The position numbers and the translations under genes are program-made. The notes below the pieces were generated by a model. It saw only the letters and a list, made by a program, of their open reading frames with translations. It ran no database searches and was not told the origin of the DNA. Of a DNA stretch of 64,000 nt, positions 62,091 through 64,000 are shown one piece after another (position 1 is the first letter of the stretch; every line of letters starts with the position of its first letter). The stretch comes from Dillenia suffruticosa. Lineage: Eukaryota; Streptophyta; Magnoliopsida; Dilleniales; Dilleniaceae. The stretch covers positions 4,846,001 to 4,910,000 of the forward strand of contig JAVTVX010000005.1 in NCBI GenBank assembly GCA_033439265.1, in the 5' to 3' direction.

Positions 62091-62099
62091 TAAGAGGGA

Positions 62100-62390
62100 G
62101 ACAGAGACGTCTACCTTTGAAACTAAAGACCCATGTTAGATAATGGGTGGATTTGTGTTGTGATATGCTGGGTTTACGGATAAACATTTCTTCACTTGTA
62201 AGGGAATGGTATTGGATTTCCTGGGTTTTTCCGCTGAATAATTGAGACAGAGAGACGTCTACCTTTGAAACTAGAGACCATGTTAAAAGATGGGTGGATT
62301 TGTGTTATTCTATGTTGGGTTTCCTGATGACTATTTCTTCACTTATAGGGAATGGTACTGGATTTCTAGGTTTTGTCCACTAAAAGCTTA
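62100..62390. repeat. 148-bp tandem duplication upstream of the receptor kinase gene
   Basis: GACGTCTACCTTTGAAACT begins at 62106 and 62254. The units also share GATGGGTGGATTTGTGTT, TTTCTTCACTT and GGAATGGTAxTGGATTTC. It probably lies in the promoter or 5' leader. Confidence 0.88.
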
Positions 62391-62500
62391 ATTTTTAGCA
62401 ACGGGTCTTCACCGCTTCTTCATTCTGTGCTTCTTCGTGCCTCGTACAGATAAAATATAAGCTTGGGATTTGATATCTGCTACCGGGGTTTTCACATGTG

Positions 62501-62698
62501 GTAAGTTTTTGCTTCACTTTCAAGTTTGTTTGTGGTTTTTATTATCTAGGTGTTTTGGGATGTGGGTTCGAGATTTCTTGATTTGTGTGTCTCAATTTTT
62601 AGCTATATATTGCATGGTTTGCATAACACTTTTAGGATCCACACAAGGTGTGAATTTGTTTGATCCACTGTCAAAAGGTTTGATATTTTTTCTTTCAG
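62501..62698 (+). other. Probable 5' UTR intron of the receptor kinase gene
   Basis: A strong donor, GTG|GTAAGTTTTT, at 62501 is followed by a pyrimidine-rich acceptor, TTTTTTCTTTCAG, at 62698. The start codon follows 218 bases later. Confidence 0.55.
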
Positions 62699-62916
62699 GT
62701 GGGGACTTGAGATTTCAATTCGTGCTTGTTGCTTTACTTGCAAGTTGTTGTTAGTTGGGACCTTCCTTTTTTGTGGGTTATTATAGTGTGCTGCTTTGAG
62801 ATTTTTGGGTATACGAGTTTCTTCATTTGGGATTTTTCTTCATGTGGGTGGTGAGTGTACTGGGGTTTTGGCCTTTTGTCACAAGTGAAGTGTGAATTTT
62901 TACATTGGTCTCAAAA

Positions 62917-64000
62917 ATGGTGGAGTGCGGTTCTACACCTGTGACTTTCCTCAAATGGGTGTACCTTGCTTGTCTTGCTTATTCATGTTTGGGCATTGGA
63001 ACATTGAGTCAGAACTGTGATCCTGGAGATATGCTGGCATTGAAGGAATTTGCAGGAAATCTAACAAATGGGACCATTATCACATCATGGTCTAACGCAT
63101 CCGATTGCTGCAAATGGGAGGGTGTGGTTTGTGAGGATAATAGCGTCAGTGTTGTTGCAAGTAGAGTGATCAAGTTGATTCTGCCGGCCAAGGGTCTGAA
63201 AGGGTTGCTTTCGCCTTCATTAGGCCATTTAGATCACCTGAAGTTGCTTAATCTTTCAGTTAATCTGCTTGAAGGGGGATTGCCTGTGGAGCTCTCAAAT
63301 TTGAAGCAGCTGAGGGTTCTTGATCTCAGCCACAATATGCTACTAGGTCGTGTTTCAAAAGCTCTGAGAGGATTGCAATCTATCCAAGTAATTAATATTT
63401 CTAGCAATACATTTGCTGATGATTTATCTGAGCTTGTGGTGTTTCCCTATCTCTCTGTCTTCAATGTGAGCAACAATTCATTCACCGGTCAAATTGATCC
63501 TCAAATTTGCACGTCTGGGATTCAGATTCTGGAATTATCAATGAATCATTTTGTGGGTGGGCTTGATGGCCTGGTCAATTGCAGCAAATCACTCCGGCAG
63601 CTGCACGTGGACTCCAACTCAATGTCGGGCAATCTTCCAGATTTTTTGTTCTCAATGCCATATTTGGAGCAGTTGTCGCTCTCTGGGAACAACTTCTCAG
63701 GCCAGCTAAAGGAGGAGCTCAGTAAGCTTTCCAATCTTAAGACATTAGCCATATCAGCCAACCGGTTTTCAGGTAATCTTCCAAGCATCTTTGGAAACCT
63801 TACACAGCTAGAACAGTTGATTGCACATTCAAATTCATTCTCCGGCCCAATTCCGTTAAGTGTGGGGCTATGCCCAAAGCTTCGGGTGCTTGATCTTCGT
63901 AACAACTCCTTGACTGGACCCATTGATCTTAATTTTACTGGTTTGCCCCAACTGTGTGCACTTGATCTTGCTTCTAATCATTTTCAGGGCCCCCTCCCGC
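62917..64000 (+). CDS. PSKR2: Phytosulfokine receptor 2-like LRR receptor kinase (5' part, runs off the window)
   Basis: The frame is open from the ATG at 62917 to the window end (361 codons), with no intron so far. Residues 1-32 are a signal peptide with a hydrophobic core (WVYLACLAYSCLGIGTL). The LRR N-terminal cap follows with CDPGDMLALKEF and the paired SDCCKWEGVVC. Leucine-rich repeats of about 24 residues come next, many ending in GxLP or GxIP. Blocks such as GLDGLVNCSKSLRQLH, LEQLSLSGNNFSG and KLRVLDLRNNSLTGPIDLNF are those of PSKR2, close to Arabidopsis PSKR2. The family perceives sulfated peptide hormone at the plasma membrane through an island domain and signals through a kinase, both beyond the window. 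A related PSKR1 or PSY1R identity is less likely but possible. Confidence 0.93.
   Translation, partial: MVECGSTPVTFLKWVYLACLAYSCLGIGTLSQNCDPGDMLALKEFAGNLTNGTIITSWSNASDCCKWEGVVCEDNSVSVVASRVIKLILPAKGLKGLLSPSLGHLDHLKLLNLSVNLLEGGLPVELSNLKQLRVLDLSHNMLLGRVSKALRGLQSIQVINISSNTFADDLSELVVFPYLSVFNVSNNSFTGQIDPQICTSGIQILELSMNHFVGGLDGLVNCSKSLRQLHVDSNSMSGNLPDFLFSMPYLEQLSLSGNNFSGQLKEELSKLSNLKTLAISANRFSGNLPSIFGNLTQLEQLIAHSNSFSGPIPLSVGLCPKLRVLDLRNNSLTGPIDLNFTGLPQLCALDLASNHFQGPLP

Noticed and set aside
63009..63923. Minus-strand frames under the receptor kinase
   Set aside because: Antisense of leucine-rich repeat coding sequence. The plus strand is open throughout with a signal peptide and LRRs.

Overview
This is nuclear DNA from a flowering plant, most likely a eudicot and possibly woody. 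The evidence is spliced genes with GT/AG introns, a plant-type U2 snRNA gene with the plant upstream sequence element, AT-rich spacers, and Copia, Gypsy-type and Helitron elements. I cannot name the species.

Layout. (1) 1-1070: the 3' end of a decayed Ty1/Copia retrotransposon and its LTR. (2) 1182-1454: a U2 snRNA gene on the minus strand with its promoter. (3) 3109-5871: an intact seven-exon MATE transporter gene on the minus strand, flanked by two related exon-like blocks (1630-2010 and 7380-7790). (4) 9215-9310: a possible 31-residue Cys-rich peptide. 11165-11463: a broken unidentified gene. (5) 14701-20744: an intact four-exon 3-hydroxyacyl-CoA dehydrogenase gene on the minus strand. (6) About 20.9-56.3 kb: a large accessory block that I interpret as one very large, decaying Helitron. 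(7) 56.3-62.4 kb: AT-rich spacer. (8) 62917 to the window end: the first 361 codons of a PSKR2-like receptor kinase gene on the plus strand.

The accessory block is the main point of interest. It carries, all on the minus strand, an RPA1-like gene (429 codons open over nine exons), a Helitron RepHel gene with HUH endonuclease and PIF1-type helicase motifs (broken by a perfect 52-bp tandem duplication, in-frame stops and a homopolymer frameshift), a remnant of a second RPA first exon, and a gene with two B3 DNA-binding domains. A decayed coiled-coil gene lies on the plus strand. To the left is an AT-rich array of about 1.15-kb units, interrupted by a 6.16-kb non-autonomous gag-only LTR element with perfect AAAAG target-site duplications. 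To the right are several 455-493 bp tandem duplications.

A short palindromic motif, GCAGAACCAC/GTGGTTCTGC, recurs in degenerate form in clusters from about 28 kb to about 54 kb. It occurs inside the satellite units, beside the B3 gene and between the Helitron genes. This shared motif is the best reason to treat the whole block as one element. I could not establish both Helitron termini. The pair I propose (20879 and 56313) is a weak hypothesis.
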